The notes beneath the pieces are model-generated. The model did not search any database. It saw nothing but the letters and a program-made list of their open reading frames with translations, and was not told the DNA's origin. This document shows positions 45,041-54,229 of a stretch of 64,000 bases of DNA, in pieces. How positions within the stretch are numbered: position 1 is the first letter of the stretch; the number at the start of each line of letters is the position of its first letter. Made by a program: the position numbers and the translations under genes. The stretch is from Phormidium ambiguum IAM M-71 (GTDB taxonomy: Bacteria > Cyanobacteriota > Cyanobacteriia > Cyanobacteriales > Aerosakkonemataceae), in the NCBI RefSeq assembly GCF_001904725.1, contig NZ_MRCE01000015.1, positions 1-64,000 on the forward strand, written 5' to 3'.

Positions 45041-48000
45041 GTGGCTAAGGTGGAACACAGTGGACTGGTGCAACAGATGGATCGAGATCGACCCAAAAGT
45101 AACGCGATCGCTTTATCAGAAGAGTCCGTTCAATTGATTTTGGAAGATTTTGGGCGGTATCAAGAACCGCTTCCCCAAGCTATTCTTCAGTATCTAGTTG
45201 AAGGTGGGGATGATGCTATTTTGCAGCAATTGCAAGAACGTTATATGCCAATGATAGATGAACGAAGTGCAGCGTTTCGGGGCTGGGACCCTTCTCCGTC
45301 CCCTGCACTTCGCTATCAGATGCTGCATACTTTGACGACGCAAGACATCGAGTTTTACTATCGATTGGCTCGAATATATGCCGTTGAAGCAGAGAACTTG
45401 CGATGGCTGTCTATCGGTTGGTTGGGCCTATTTTTCATGTTTTTGGGGAACAATCGGTTCTTTTTTTCTTTGGAACAGCCACCGACTCCACCCCCGGTAA
45501 TTACTGCTCATTTAATCGAGTCTCTCTTGGTGCGGTTTGGCGATCGCACTGACACGCTGGCGCGACTGGTATTTTTGGCAGAGCTTCGACAAGCAAACTC
45601 TGGTAACCCAGTGCGATTAGCTTGGATTGGGGCAAGTTTGCCTGAATTTAGCGCCTACAGTCTCAAGCACGAGTCCGTGATTCGGGAAGCTTTGGATTAT
45701 GCGGCGGTAGAAGCACGAATTCATGCTTTGAATATGCTTGCAGTCTGTCAGATGTCGCCGATTCCGTTTGCTTCGCTGTTGGTCGATCGCGCAACTGCTA
45801 AATCTAAACTTGAACGCGCCGCCGCCTTCATAGTAATACAGCGAGAAGCTAGGGCGATGGTTCCTTTCGTTCAAGCCAAAGCTCAAACTGGAAACGCCAC
45901 AGAACGCGCTCATGCTGCTAGATTACTGATGGATTTAATCGGAATTGAAGCCCGTTTGTTTCTGGAAGAACGGCTAGAAATTGAACAGACGGCAACAGTT
46001 AAAGATGCCATTGAGCAAGTCTTGTTCTACATAGCAATCCTGAGTGAGCCAGAACCAGAAATCCTCTTATCACCTTTACCGATCGTGGTTTTAGAAGCTC
46101 CCTTACCAGCATCGGTGCGCGAGGAAATCGAGAGGGTGTTGAATCAATGCTACGAGCTAGCCCAAGGGAAATATGAAGAACAGCAGGGCCATCTATATCC
46201 CAGTATTCCCCAACCCCAACCGCCATCACCAGAGTTTGTCGATCGCGTATTTGAATGTCTTCAGTTTGGTACGGCAGCAGAGTGTTTCGCGCTCCAACCC
46301 ATATATCATTACCTAATTAATTCGCAGGTTCATCCTCAGTTTCGGCAACTGCTGGAAATCCCGGAGTTAGACCTGATTCATGTCACCCGTCTGCTCTTGT
46401 TAATGCAACGGATACCTACCCAATCCCAGACTTTAGTTCCAACTCCAACGATTCCCCAATGTTTGCACTGGGGAGAATCAGAAATTATCACGAACAACGT
46501 TTTGCAACCCTGGTGTCAACGCCGTCAACCTAATGGTAGTCTGCGTTATCTAGTATCTGGCTTTGAGGCTTTGGGCATTTCTGGAGATACGATCGCCTGG
46601 AAGATGTTGACTTTGGAGGAATCGCCATTTTGGTCTTGGGGCGAGCAAGCGATTTGGGAGTATTTCGCGGAACGGTTGTCAATTTTGGATGTTTTGTTTG
46701 GATTAGGCTCCTTGACGCAGATTTACTACTCTCATGAACAAACTGCCCGTCGCCAGCTGTTCCAAATTTTAGAATTGTGTCCCCAACTGCCTGCCCGCTT
46801 CATCCCGCAACTTTGGGACATTGCTTTGAACGGAAACCAAAGGGAAATGTGCTTGGCACAACGTTGTCTAGATAAACGTCCCGGAACTCAAGAACGGCTG
46901 CATCAATTGGTCAATCACAGCGAGCGATCGATCCAAATTATTGCGATTCAATGGTTAATCGATCGTTTAGACCGCACTGCGATTCCCCAATTTCAGGAAG
47001 CCCTACGCCGCCAACCTACGGGAACGGTTCGAGATTTACTTCTCCGAGGTCTTGAAAAGCTGGGAATTTCGATCGATCGGTTTGTCGATCGCTCTCAACT
47101 CCATCAAGAGTCGCAAGTCGGATTGCGAAAAGGAATGCCTCAAGCCTTGTCCTGGTTCCCTTTTGGCGCATTACCCAAGGTTCGCTGGCACGATAGAGAA
47201 GAACCTGTGCCAATTCAAATTCTCATTTGGTTCATTGTCCAAAGCTACCAGCAGAAAAACCCAGAACCGAGTCCAGTCTTGCGGCAATATGCCAAACTGT
47301 GGAAGAAAGAGGACTGCCAGCGATTTGGACAGTTTGTTTTAGAAAGCTGGATTAACCAAGATACACAAGTCGCCAGTGCTGTCAAGGAAAAGGGGATTTT
47401 GGCAGTAGCAGGAGCTTGTGGCGGCGCAGCGATGGTTCCTGCGATCGATCGCTACCTGAAAACTTATTTCGGCAATCGATTAGCCCAATGTCTTGCTTTG
47501 TTACAAATGCTGACTTGGAGCGATGATTTTGCTGCTATTCAGTTGTTGTTATCTGTTGCTAACCGCTTTCGTACTGCCAAAATTCAAGAAGCTGCACAGC
47601 AATGCGTTCAACAATTGGCTCAACGTCAAGGTTGGACATTAGCAGAATTAGGCGATCGTACTATTCCCTGGTGTGGTTTGGCAGAAGATGGTACGCTGCT
47701 GTTAGATTATGGCTCTCGACAGTTTACGGCTCATTTAAATGCCGAGTGCCAGCTGGTTTTGAGCGATGATAGTGGTAAAGTTCTCAAGTCTCTCCCGACT
47801 GCACGTAAAGACGATGATGCGGAACTGGTGAAAGTCGCCAAGCAACAATGGACAGCAACTAAAAAGCAGCTGGAGTTAGTGCGATCGCAACAGCAAACTC
47901 GCCTCTACGAAGCTCTTTGCACTCAACGAAGCTGGACTTTCTCGGATTGGGAAATCTTTCTACATCAAAATCCAATTGTTGGAAGATGGTGTCAACGTTT

Positions 48001-48595
48001 AATTTGGGCAGTGTTTATTGATAATTCAGTTCATCCCGTACAAACTTTTCGCCCTCAAGAAAATGGTAGTTTGATTGATGCTGAAAATAATGTTGTTACT
48101 GTCTCACCTACAGCGTGCGTGCGTCTTGCTCAAGCAACCTTGCTTTCTGATGAATTAACTCAATCGTGGCAAAAACACTTAATTAACTCTCAAATTACAC
48201 CATTATTTGATAATTGGACAGCGGTATATTCCTTACCCAAAGTTAACCAGGAAATGACTGAAATTACCGATTTTGTCGGACTTTCATTAAGTCGGCATCA
48301 GTTACGCCAACGAGCGATGCAGCAAGGTTATTTACCGAAAACGGCAGAATTTGAACATGGTTGGACAGTTGATTATCGCAAACATTTTGAATCAATGAAT
48401 TTAGAAGCGGTAATTGATTTTTCTGGCGATTCACCTGTAAGCGAGGAAGATTTTGAAGTGCAGCTGGGAGAAGTTTACTTTTGGCAAAAACGCAAAGTAC
48501 CGTTGGCTGAAGTTCCACCAGTATTGCTGAGTATTGTGTGGAGTGAGATATTGGCGATCGTTAAATCTGTTATTGGAGTAGAAAAAGTTAGTTAA
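45041..48595 (+). CDS. Large DUF4132 (MolR-like) helical-repeat protein
   Basis: 1184 residues, cytosolic. The middle (about 190-860) is helical and shows HEAT-like repeats. The C-terminal part carries DUF4132: WTLAELGDRTIPWCGLAEDGTLLLDYG at about 865, VLKSLPTARKDDDAEL, then LIWAVFI and LSRHQLRQRAMQQGYLPK. The family includes E. coli MolR-like proteins. Many relatives also have an N-terminal WGR domain, not seen here. Function is unknown; large repeat proteins of this type suggest a scaffold. It uses GTG/ATG near 45041; the codon reading there is GTG, a later Met is possible. Confidence 0.82.
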   Translation: MAKVEHSGLVQQMDRDRPKSNAIALSEESVQLILEDFGRYQEPLPQAILQYLVEGGDDAILQQLQERYMPMIDERSAAFRGWDPSPSPALRYQMLHTLTTQDIEFYYRLARIYAVEAENLRWLSIGWLGLFFMFLGNNRFFFSLEQPPTPPPVITAHLIESLLVRFGDRTDTLARLVFLAELRQANSGNPVRLAWIGASLPEFSAYSLKHESVIREALDYAAVEARIHALNMLAVCQMSPIPFASLLVDRATAKSKLERAAAFIVIQREARAMVPFVQAKAQTGNATERAHAARLLMDLIGIEARLFLEERLEIEQTATVKDAIEQVLFYIAILSEPEPEILLSPLPIVVLEAPLPASVREEIERVLNQCYELAQGKYEEQQGHLYPSIPQPQPPSPEFVDRVFECLQFGTAAECFALQPIYHYLINSQVHPQFRQLLEIPELDLIHVTRLLLLMQRIPTQSQTLVPTPTIPQCLHWGESEIITNNVLQPWCQRRQPNGSLRYLVSGFEALGISGDTIAWKMLTLEESPFWSWGEQAIWEYFAERLSILDVLFGLGSLTQIYYSHEQTARRQLFQILELCPQLPARFIPQLWDIALNGNQREMCLAQRCLDKRPGTQERLHQLVNHSERSIQIIAIQWLIDRLDRTAIPQFQEALRRQPTGTVRDLLLRGLEKLGISIDRFVDRSQLHQESQVGLRKGMPQALSWFPFGALPKVRWHDREEPVPIQILIWFIVQSYQQKNPEPSPVLRQYAKLWKKEDCQRFGQFVLESWINQDTQVASAVKEKGILAVAGACGGAAMVPAIDRYLKTYFGNRLAQCLALLQMLTWSDDFAAIQLLLSVANRFRTAKIQEAAQQCVQQLAQRQGWTLAELGDRTIPWCGLAEDGTLLLDYGSRQFTAHLNAECQLVLSDDSGKVLKSLPTARKDDDAELVKVAKQQWTATKKQLELVRSQQQTRLYEALCTQRSWTFSDWEIFLHQNPIVGRWCQRLIWAVFIDNSVHPVQTFRPQENGSLIDAENNVVTVSPTACVRLAQATLLSDELTQSWQKHLINSQITPLFDNWTAVYSLPKVNQEMTEITDFVGLSLSRHQLRQRAMQQGYLPKTAEFEHGWTVDYRKHFESMNLEAVIDFSGDSPVSEEDFEVQLGEVYFWQKRKVPLAEVPPVLLSIVWSEILAIVKSVIGVEKVS

Positions 48596-48603
48596 ATAAA
48601 TTA

Positions 48604-48693
48604 AGGACTTACGCAAATTATGAGAATAAATACCACTTGTAGGGACAATCGCCCTGTAGTTTTCCCTATATCTAGAGTCTCTGCGTAAGTCCT
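48604..48693. mobile_element. MITE-like element, 90 bp with 12-bp terminal inverted repeats
   Basis: AGGACTTACGCA at 48604-48615 is matched by its exact inverse TGCGTAAGTCCT at 48682-48693. No coding capacity. Such ends are found on non-autonomous elements in cyanobacteria; no transposase is in the window. Confidence 0.75.
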
Positions 48694-48748
48694 GAAATTA
48701 ATAAATGAAATATTCTTGCAAAGTAAGGAGGTAGAACCTTCCAAATTT

Positions 48749-48773
48749 CGTTACCAGGTTGAACCTGGGAACG
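48749..48773. repeat. Palindromic dispersed repeat
   Basis: CGTTACCAGGTT followed by G and AACCTGGGAACG, an inverted repeat with one mismatch, a known type of cyanobacterial intergenic palindrome. Confidence 0.6.
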
Positions 48774-48877
48774 AGATATGAAGATTGTCAGGAATTGAAA
48801 GAGAAATTCCTGAACGAACAAAATAATGCTAATTTATAATTTGAGTAATAATTAAAAACTTACTGATTAGGTTTATT

Positions 48878-49111
48878 ATGGAAAACATTCTTTTAAAGAG
48901 AATTACACTAGATGCAAATATCTGTCACGGCAAACCATGTATTCGAGGACTTCGCTATCCAGTGGAATTTATTCTGGAATTACTAAGTTCTGGAATGAGC
49001 ATTGAAGAAATTTTAGACGATTATGATGATTTAGAACGAGATGATATTCTCGCTGCTTTACTATTTGCCACTCGACTAACCCAGGTAAAAAGCATTTATA
49101 AAGTAGTGTAA
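48878..49111 (+). CDS. DUF433 antitoxin-type protein
   Basis: A 77-residue protein. The pattern ITLDANICHGKPCIRGLRYPVEFILELLSSGMSIEEILDDYDDLERDDILAAL is standard DUF433, a helix-turn-helix family whose members are found upstream of DUF5615 PIN-like proteins and taken as antitoxins. It overlaps the next gene by one base (TAATG). Confidence 0.92.
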   Translation: MENILLKRITLDANICHGKPCIRGLRYPVEFILELLSSGMSIEEILDDYDDLERDDILAALLFATRLTQVKSIYKVV

Positions 49112-49464
49112 TGAAATTTTTAGTAGACGCACAATTACCAGCGCGTTTAGCTCGCGTTTTGCAATCAATGGGCTATGATACAATTCATACTAAAGATTTG
49201 CCTCTGCAAAACGCTACTCAAGATACAGAAATTAATACTCTTTCTGTCCAAGAAAGTCGCATTGTTATTACTAAAGATAGAGACTTTTTTGATTCGTTTA
49301 TAATTCGACAAGAACCTTATAAGTTATTGCTAGTTACTACCGGGAACATCACCAACAATGAACTTGTGGAATTATTTGCCAAAAATTTACCACAGTTAGT
49401 CCAACTATTTCAGCAACACTCATTGATAGAAATAAATCGAAATGCGATCGCAGTTCATCAGTAG
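49111..49464 (+). CDS. DUF5615 PIN-like toxin
   Basis: A 117-residue protein. The start MKFLVDAQLPARLARVLQSMGYDTIHTKDL and the later VITKDRDFFDSFI are typical of the DUF5615 (Mut7-C-like) PIN relatives; Asp6 and the KDRDFF acids are the presumed catalytic residues. With the upstream DUF433 gene it forms a likely toxin-antitoxin pair with RNase activity. Confidence 0.9.
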   Translation: MKFLVDAQLPARLARVLQSMGYDTIHTKDLPLQNATQDTEINTLSVQESRIVITKDRDFFDSFIIRQEPYKLLLVTTGNITNNELVELFAKNLPQLVQLFQQHSLIEINRNAIAVHQ

Positions 49465-49567
49465 TTAAAGTATAAATTAAACCCCAAGTGTCTGAGAAAA
49501 ATTTACCAACCACAGATAAACTTTGTCGGTGTAGGCTAGTGTTTAGAAGCAAATACCCATTTTTCTC

Positions 49568-51235
49568 ATGCGACTGCCTAAACTTCTCGCTTTAGTAGCT
49601 GCTCTTACTGTAGTCTTAGGGCTGATGATTTGGTTAGTTAATTCCATTTATCAGCTTTATATTAATATTGCTTGGTCTGCGCCGCCTTTGTTGGCTAATG
49701 TGGTGGTGTTGCTGCTGATAGTGCTGCTGGCGTTGCTGATTACGGCTCTTATTTATTATGGGGTGATGTTTTGGCGATTCCCGAAGGGATCGCTTCGCGA
49801 ATCGCAAAATCAACAAAAGCGTCGCAAACCAAAAATTAAACTTCCCGAAGCAAAAACCGAAGCAGCAGCAGAAAATCTCCGCGCCATCAAAAAACAAGTC
49901 AAACAAATAGAAGACGAAGTTTCTCGACAAGCTTTACTCAGTCGTTCGCGGGAAATTGAAACTAATTTATCTAAAAAAAACCTCCAAGTTGTCATATTTG
50001 GCACAGGTTCATCGGGCAAAACTTCCTTAATAAATGCCTTAATAGGCAGAATGGTAGGCACAGTTAGTGCGCCAATGGGAACTACAGAAGTTGGCGAAAC
50101 TTACGAATTAAAATTAAAAGGTTTAGAACGGGAAATTTTAATTACCGATACCCCAGGAATTTTAGAAGCGGGAGTTGCGGGAACAGAACGAGAACAACTA
50201 GCACGTAAATTAGCAACCGAGGCAGATTTACTATTATTTGTAGTCGAAAACGATCTCCTGCAATCCGAATTTGTTCCGTTAAAAGCCTTAGCAGAAATTG
50301 GTAAACGCAATATTTTAGTTTTAAACAAAATCGACCTTTATACCGACGAGGATAAAGAAAAGATTTTGGCGCGACTTCGGGAAAGAATCAGAACTTTTAT
50401 TTCTCCTTCTGATGTGGTTACGGTGTCAGCAAATCCCCGCACCGTTAAGTTAGAAACAGGGGAAATTATTCAACCTGAACCTGATGTTATGCCATTAATT
50501 CGTCGGTTAGCAAATATTTTACGAGCAGAAGGCGATGATTTAATGGCGGATAATATTTTATTACAATCGCAACGTTTAGGAGAAGAAGCCAGAAAATTAA
50601 TTGATGCTCAACGTCGTCGTCAAGCTGATAAAGTTGTAGAACGGTATCAATGGATAAGCGCCGGAGTAATTGCGGTAACACCTTTGCCAGTGGTAGATTT
50701 GCTAGCGACGGTGGCAGTAAATGCCCAAATGGTAGTAGAAATTGGCAAGATTTATGGCTGTGATTTGAATATGGAACGAGGGAGAGATTTGGCGCTTTCT
50801 TTAGGCAAAACTCTCGCCAGTTTGGGCATAGTTAAAGGGGCAATTGAATTAGTTTCTAGAGCATTACAATTAAACATTGCTACTTATTTAGTTGGTAAAG
50901 CAATTCAAGGCGTAAGTGCTGCTTATTTAACTCGCATTGCTGGAAAGAGTTTTATTGAATATTTTCGCCAAAATCAAGATTGGGGCGATGGGGGAATTTC
51001 GGAAGTTGTGCAAAGGCAATTTGAGTTGAATAAAAAAGATGAATTTGTCAAAGCTTTTGTCCAAGAAGCTATTGCCAAAGTCGTCCAACCATTAACCCAA
51101 AATCCTCCGCAAGAAACAGAAATAGAATATCAAGAAGTAGCAGATGAAGAGGAAGAAGTAGAAGAAACCAAAATCCCACCTTACGAATATGTAGATGATT
51201 GGACTAACTCATCGCCAAAGCGAGAAGATTGGTAA
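49568..51235 (+). CDS. Membrane GTPase of the YcjF/DUF697 type
   Basis: 555 residues. Two N-terminal membrane segments (about 8-30, 38-65) precede a GTPase domain with G1 GTGSSGKTS (about 146-154), G3 DTPG (about 194-197) and G4 NKID (about 252-255). The C-terminal DUF697 domain (about 350-480) has hydrophobic helices (VIAVTPLPVVDLLATVAVNA), and the end is acidic. Family members are membrane-associated in cyanobacteria and chloroplasts; function is unknown. The stretch RFPKGSLRESQ after the second segment is encoded by an inserted palindromic repeat (49774-49805). Confidence 0.88.
   Translation: MRLPKLLALVAALTVVLGLMIWLVNSIYQLYINIAWSAPPLLANVVVLLLIVLLALLITALIYYGVMFWRFPKGSLRESQNQQKRRKPKIKLPEAKTEAAAENLRAIKKQVKQIEDEVSRQALLSRSREIETNLSKKNLQVVIFGTGSSGKTSLINALIGRMVGTVSAPMGTTEVGETYELKLKGLEREILITDTPGILEAGVAGTEREQLARKLATEADLLLFVVENDLLQSEFVPLKALAEIGKRNILVLNKIDLYTDEDKEKILARLRERIRTFISPSDVVTVSANPRTVKLETGEIIQPEPDVMPLIRRLANILRAEGDDLMADNILLQSQRLGEEARKLIDAQRRRQADKVVERYQWISAGVIAVTPLPVVDLLATVAVNAQMVVEIGKIYGCDLNMERGRDLALSLGKTLASLGIVKGAIELVSRALQLNIATYLVGKAIQGVSAAYLTRIAGKSFIEYFRQNQDWGDGGISEVVQRQFELNKKDEFVKAFVQEAIAKVVQPLTQNPPQETEIEYQEVADEEEEVEETKIPPYEYVDDWTNSSPKREDW
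49774..49805. repeat. Palindromic repeat inside a GTPase gene
   Basis: GCGATTC (49774-49780) and GAATCGC (49799-49805) flank a CCCGAAGGGATCGCTTCGC core. The block keeps the frame and encodes about 11 residues just after the second membrane segment. Confidence 0.6.
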
Positions 51236-51259
51236 TTACAGCAATCCTACTAATTCAAC

Positions 51260-51330
51260 TTGTAAGGTGCGTCAGATACTAAAGCTTTAGGCGAAGAATA
51301 CTAATTTTAAGGCTCTGACGCACCCTACAA
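51260..51330. mobile_element. MITE-like inverted repeat, 71 bp
   Basis: TTGTAAGGTGCGTCAGA at the left and TCTGACGCACCCTACAA at the right are inverted copies with one mismatch. They share the GGTGCGT core with the repeats at 56468-56602. Confidence 0.65.
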
Positions 51331-51397
51331 CTCTCTTCTCTTCTCTCTGTGTTCTCTGCGCCTCTGCGGTTTAAAAAATTATTTCTGATTGCTCTAT

Positions 51398-52105
51398 ATG
51401 TCTGAAACTGTTGGTAAATTAAACATTCAAAAACTCACAGCTTTTGATATTAAGCTGATAGCCTTCTCCTTAATGATTATCGATCATGTAGGAAGGCTAT
51501 TTTTTCCCCAAGCAGCTATTTTTATTATTTTAGGAAGGCTGAGTTTTCCCTTATTTGCTTGGTTAGCAGCACAAGGAGAGAAACATACATCTGATATTAA
51601 AAAATACCTGTTGAGATTAATTATTTGGGGAATTATTGCTCAACCCATTTATGCAAAATTTTACTATTTAGTTTTTTCTGTACCCAGCGAACTAAATATA
51701 TTATTTGCGCTTGCTTTGGGAGTGATAACTATTCGTTGCACGAAATTAGTTGAATCAAAGCTTTGGAAGTTTTTAATTGTTCTTGGTTTCATGATAATTG
51801 CTTCTTTGTTGCCTATTGAAGGGAGGCTATCATCATTAATTACAATTTATTTAATGTCAATTATCGACTTACAAAGTGCTAAATGGTGGTTGTTTTTTGT
51901 TGGTTATCGTTTATTTTTTATCTATATTAATCAATGGAGTTATGTAGAGTTATTTAGTATAGCGTCTTTAGGTATAATAGCTTTATATAATGGTGAAAAA
52001 GGTGGAGGCGATCGACCTTTTTATAAATGGTTTTACCTTTTCTATCCACTGCATTTAGGAGTTTTGCTTGGAATTAAATTGTGGTTAAATTCAAAGATGA
52101 ATTAA
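51398..52105 (+). CDS. TraX family membrane protein
   Basis: 235 residues from ATG at 51398; an in-frame TTG at 51389 is less likely. It is hydrophobic with about seven to eight membrane segments. The TraX marks are present: LTAFDIKLIAFSLMIIDHVG and GRLSFPLFAWLAAQG. TraX of the F plasmid acetylates pilin; chromosomal relatives are probably acyltransferases with unknown acceptors. The stop lies at the edge of a dispersed repeat. Confidence 0.88.
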   Translation: MSETVGKLNIQKLTAFDIKLIAFSLMIIDHVGRLFFPQAAIFIILGRLSFPLFAWLAAQGEKHTSDIKKYLLRLIIWGIIAQPIYAKFYYLVFSVPSELNILFALALGVITIRCTKLVESKLWKFLIVLGFMIIASLLPIEGRLSSLITIYLMSIIDLQSAKWWLFFVGYRLFFIYINQWSYVELFSIASLGIIALYNGEKGGGDRPFYKWFYLFYPLHLGVLLGIKLWLNSKMN

Positions 52106-52179
52106 CCCCACCCCAAACCCCTCCCCGTAGACGGTGAGGGGCTATAATTTAAGCGCAATTTTACAGAGAATTGGTATAA
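52104..52179 (-). repeat. 75-bp dispersed repeat, copy 2
   Basis: The inverse of 22291-22365 with a few changes. It sits between the convergent traX-like and panE-like genes, covering the last bases of the TraX stop and the final codons (SYTNSL) of the other gene. Confidence 0.85.
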
Positions 52180-53138
52180 CTACAATTTCGATTATCCAAA
52201 AACTTTAATTGTTGGTAAATCATGGTGATTTTTGGTAAATTTGCGCCTCTTTGTTGGGCAAATTTTAAGGGATTACCAAACATGGTTTCTACTTCTAAAG
52301 GGCGCTTTTCATCGTAGTCAATTTTCATGCTGGTGCGGTAAGGTTTCATTTTATCTGTGTACTGTAACATGGTTTCTACGAAGGTTTTGGGGATTGTGCG
52401 ATCGCAACTTTTCGCCCCGGCTACAACTTCCCACATTAACTCTTCAACTAAACTGCGAGTATCAGGATTATTCATTAATTCATCAGTTCTTGCATCCAGA
52501 ACTACAGAAAGTCCATTATAAGGAATATTCCAAACTAATTTTTGCCAACGTGCTAATAGCAAATCTTCCACTAATTCCATTTTAATTCCTGCACGTTCAA
52601 AATCACTGGCAATTTGCTCCATTCTTTTAGTAATTCCAGCAACTTGATAATTATCAGTATATTCGGCAATTTTAATTTCACCATAATCTAAATGTCGAAT
52701 ATGTCCAGGGGCTACTTTATTGGAACAGAGAAAACATAGTCCGCCCATTACCCTTTCGTTACCTACAATTTTAGCAATATCATCCTCTACACAGAGTCCA
52801 TTTTGTAATAATAAAACCACTCCATTATCTTTTAATAAGTTGGGTAAAATTTGCGGTAATAAATAATTTTGAGTGGTTTTTAAAGCCACAATTACTACAT
52901 CGCAAGCTGGCATTTTACTAGCGTCAGAATAAGCTTGCACATGAGGTAAATTAAAGTCACCATTTTTTGATTCAACTACTAAGCCGTGTTGACTAACATA
53001 TTCATAATCAGTATGTAGTAAAAAATGAACATTTAAACCAGATTTTTGTAAACAAGCACCGTAATATCCACCAAGGGCACCTGTTCCTACAACCGCATAA
53101 CTAAGTTGAAAAGAATTGTAAACAAATTGATTAGCCAT
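52161..53138 (-). CDS. Ketopantoate reductase-like protein (ApbA/PanE family)
   Basis: 325 residues. N-terminal Rossmann fold with GTGALGGYYGACL; the family segments DVVIVALKTTQN, LLLQNGLCVEDDIA and the C-terminal KLVWNIPYNGLSVV and SMKIDYDEKRPLEVETMFG are present. PanE reduces 2-dehydropantoate with NADPH in coenzyme A synthesis; paralogues with other substrates are common, so the reaction is not certain. The last six residues derive from the repeat at 52104-52179. Divergent from the kinase gene at 53202. Confidence 0.88.
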   Translation of the reverse strand: MANQFVYNSFQLSYAVVGTGALGGYYGACLQKSGLNVHFLLHTDYEYVSQHGLVVESKNGDFNLPHVQAYSDASKMPACDVVIVALKTTQNYLLPQILPNLLKDNGVVLLLQNGLCVEDDIAKIVGNERVMGGLCFLCSNKVAPGHIRHLDYGEIKIAEYTDNYQVAGITKRMEQIASDFERAGIKMELVEDLLLARWQKLVWNIPYNGLSVVLDARTDELMNNPDTRSLVEELMWEVVAGAKSCDRTIPKTFVETMLQYTDKMKPYRTSMKIDYDEKRPLEVETMFGNPLKFAQQRGANLPKITMIYQQLKFLDNRNCSYTNSL

Positions 53139-53201
53139 TGCTCACCTTTCGATTACCTCTTAAAATTAAACCTATTCAGAAGATTTAATATATCAGGAAC
53201 T

Positions 53202-54146
53202 ATGAACAATCGTCCTATTATCCTTGGAATTGTTGGTGATAGCGCCGCCGGAAAAACAACTTTAACTAGAGGAATTGCCCAGGTTTTGGGAGAGGAAAAT
53301 GTTACAGTTATCTGTACTGATGATTATCATCGTTACGATCGCACTCAGCGTGCAGAGTTAGGGATTACAGCTTTGCATCCTGACTGCAATTATTTAGATA
53401 TTATGCAGCAGCATTTATCACTGTTGCGAACAGGACAACCGATTCTAAAACCAGTTTACAGTCACAAGACAGGAACTTTTGAACCACCACAATATATTAA
53501 ACCTCAAAAATTTGTAATTGTCGAAGGATTGTTGGGTTATTCTACTCGTGGTTGTCGTGATTGTTTTGATGTTAAAGTTTACTTAGCGCCGCCAGAATCT
53601 TTGCGTGCTAAATGGAAAATTAAGCGGGATACAATGAAGCGGGGTTACTCGCCGGAACAAGTTTTAGCAGAGTTAGAAAAGCGCGAACCAGACTCAGAAA
53701 ATTATATTCGTCCTCAGCGGAAATCGGCAGATATAGTTGTAACTTTTTATCCTCCAAATAATGATATTGAAGAGGATAATTCTCGCTTGAATGTACGTTT
53801 GGTACTCAGACCTACTATTCCCCATCCCGATTTTATTAAAATTATAGAACTCAGCGATAGTGGGCATGATTCCGCTGTGCGTTTAGGGTTAGATAGGGAT
53901 ATGGGTAAACCAGTTGATGTATTGGAAATTGATAGTCATGCGACTGCGGAACAAGTAAGTAAATTAGAAAAGGTTTTGTGTCATGAAATGCCCGATCTAT
54001 TTCCACATTGTAGTTTGGGAGGAAATCTTGAATTGGGAAAAATTACCGGAACAACGGATGAAATTTTACAAAGTTATCCTTTAGCTTTGACTCAATTATT
54101 AATTTCATTTCATACTTTAAAAGCAACTCACGTTCATCATTTTTAA
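53202..54146 (+). CDS. Second phosphoribulokinase-family kinase
   Basis: 314 residues from ATG at 53202; the preceding in-frame stretch overlaps the divergent gene and is rejected. P-loop GDSAAGKTTL, CTDDYHRYDRTQRAELGITALHPDCNYLDIM and VIVEGLLGY show the PRK/uridine-kinase fold. The regulatory Cys of the P-loop is replaced (GDSAAGKT) while one Cys before the TDDYH motif remains. It is clearly distinct from prk at 35880 and probably not the Calvin-cycle enzyme. Substrate unknown. Confidence 0.85.
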   Translation: MNNRPIILGIVGDSAAGKTTLTRGIAQVLGEENVTVICTDDYHRYDRTQRAELGITALHPDCNYLDIMQQHLSLLRTGQPILKPVYSHKTGTFEPPQYIKPQKFVIVEGLLGYSTRGCRDCFDVKVYLAPPESLRAKWKIKRDTMKRGYSPEQVLAELEKREPDSENYIRPQRKSADIVVTFYPPNNDIEEDNSRLNVRLVLRPTIPHPDFIKIIELSDSGHDSAVRLGLDRDMGKPVDVLEIDSHATAEQVSKLEKVLCHEMPDLFPHCSLGGNLELGKITGTTDEILQSYPLALTQLLISFHTLKATHVHHF

Positions 54147-54152
54147 AGGTAC

Positions 54153-54210
54153 GTTGTTGTGCTTTAGCACTATTATGAATACTGGGATAAGAGGGCTAAA
54201 GCGCAGCAAC
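54153..54210. repeat. Hairpin repeat of the GTTGTTGCGCT family
   Basis: GTTGTTGTGCTTTAGC (54153-54168) pairs with GCTAAAGCGCAGCAAC (54195-54210), two G-U pairs, 26-base loop. Probable terminator region between convergent genes. Confidence 0.6.
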
Positions 54211-54229
54211 ATACTAATTTTTAAAATTA

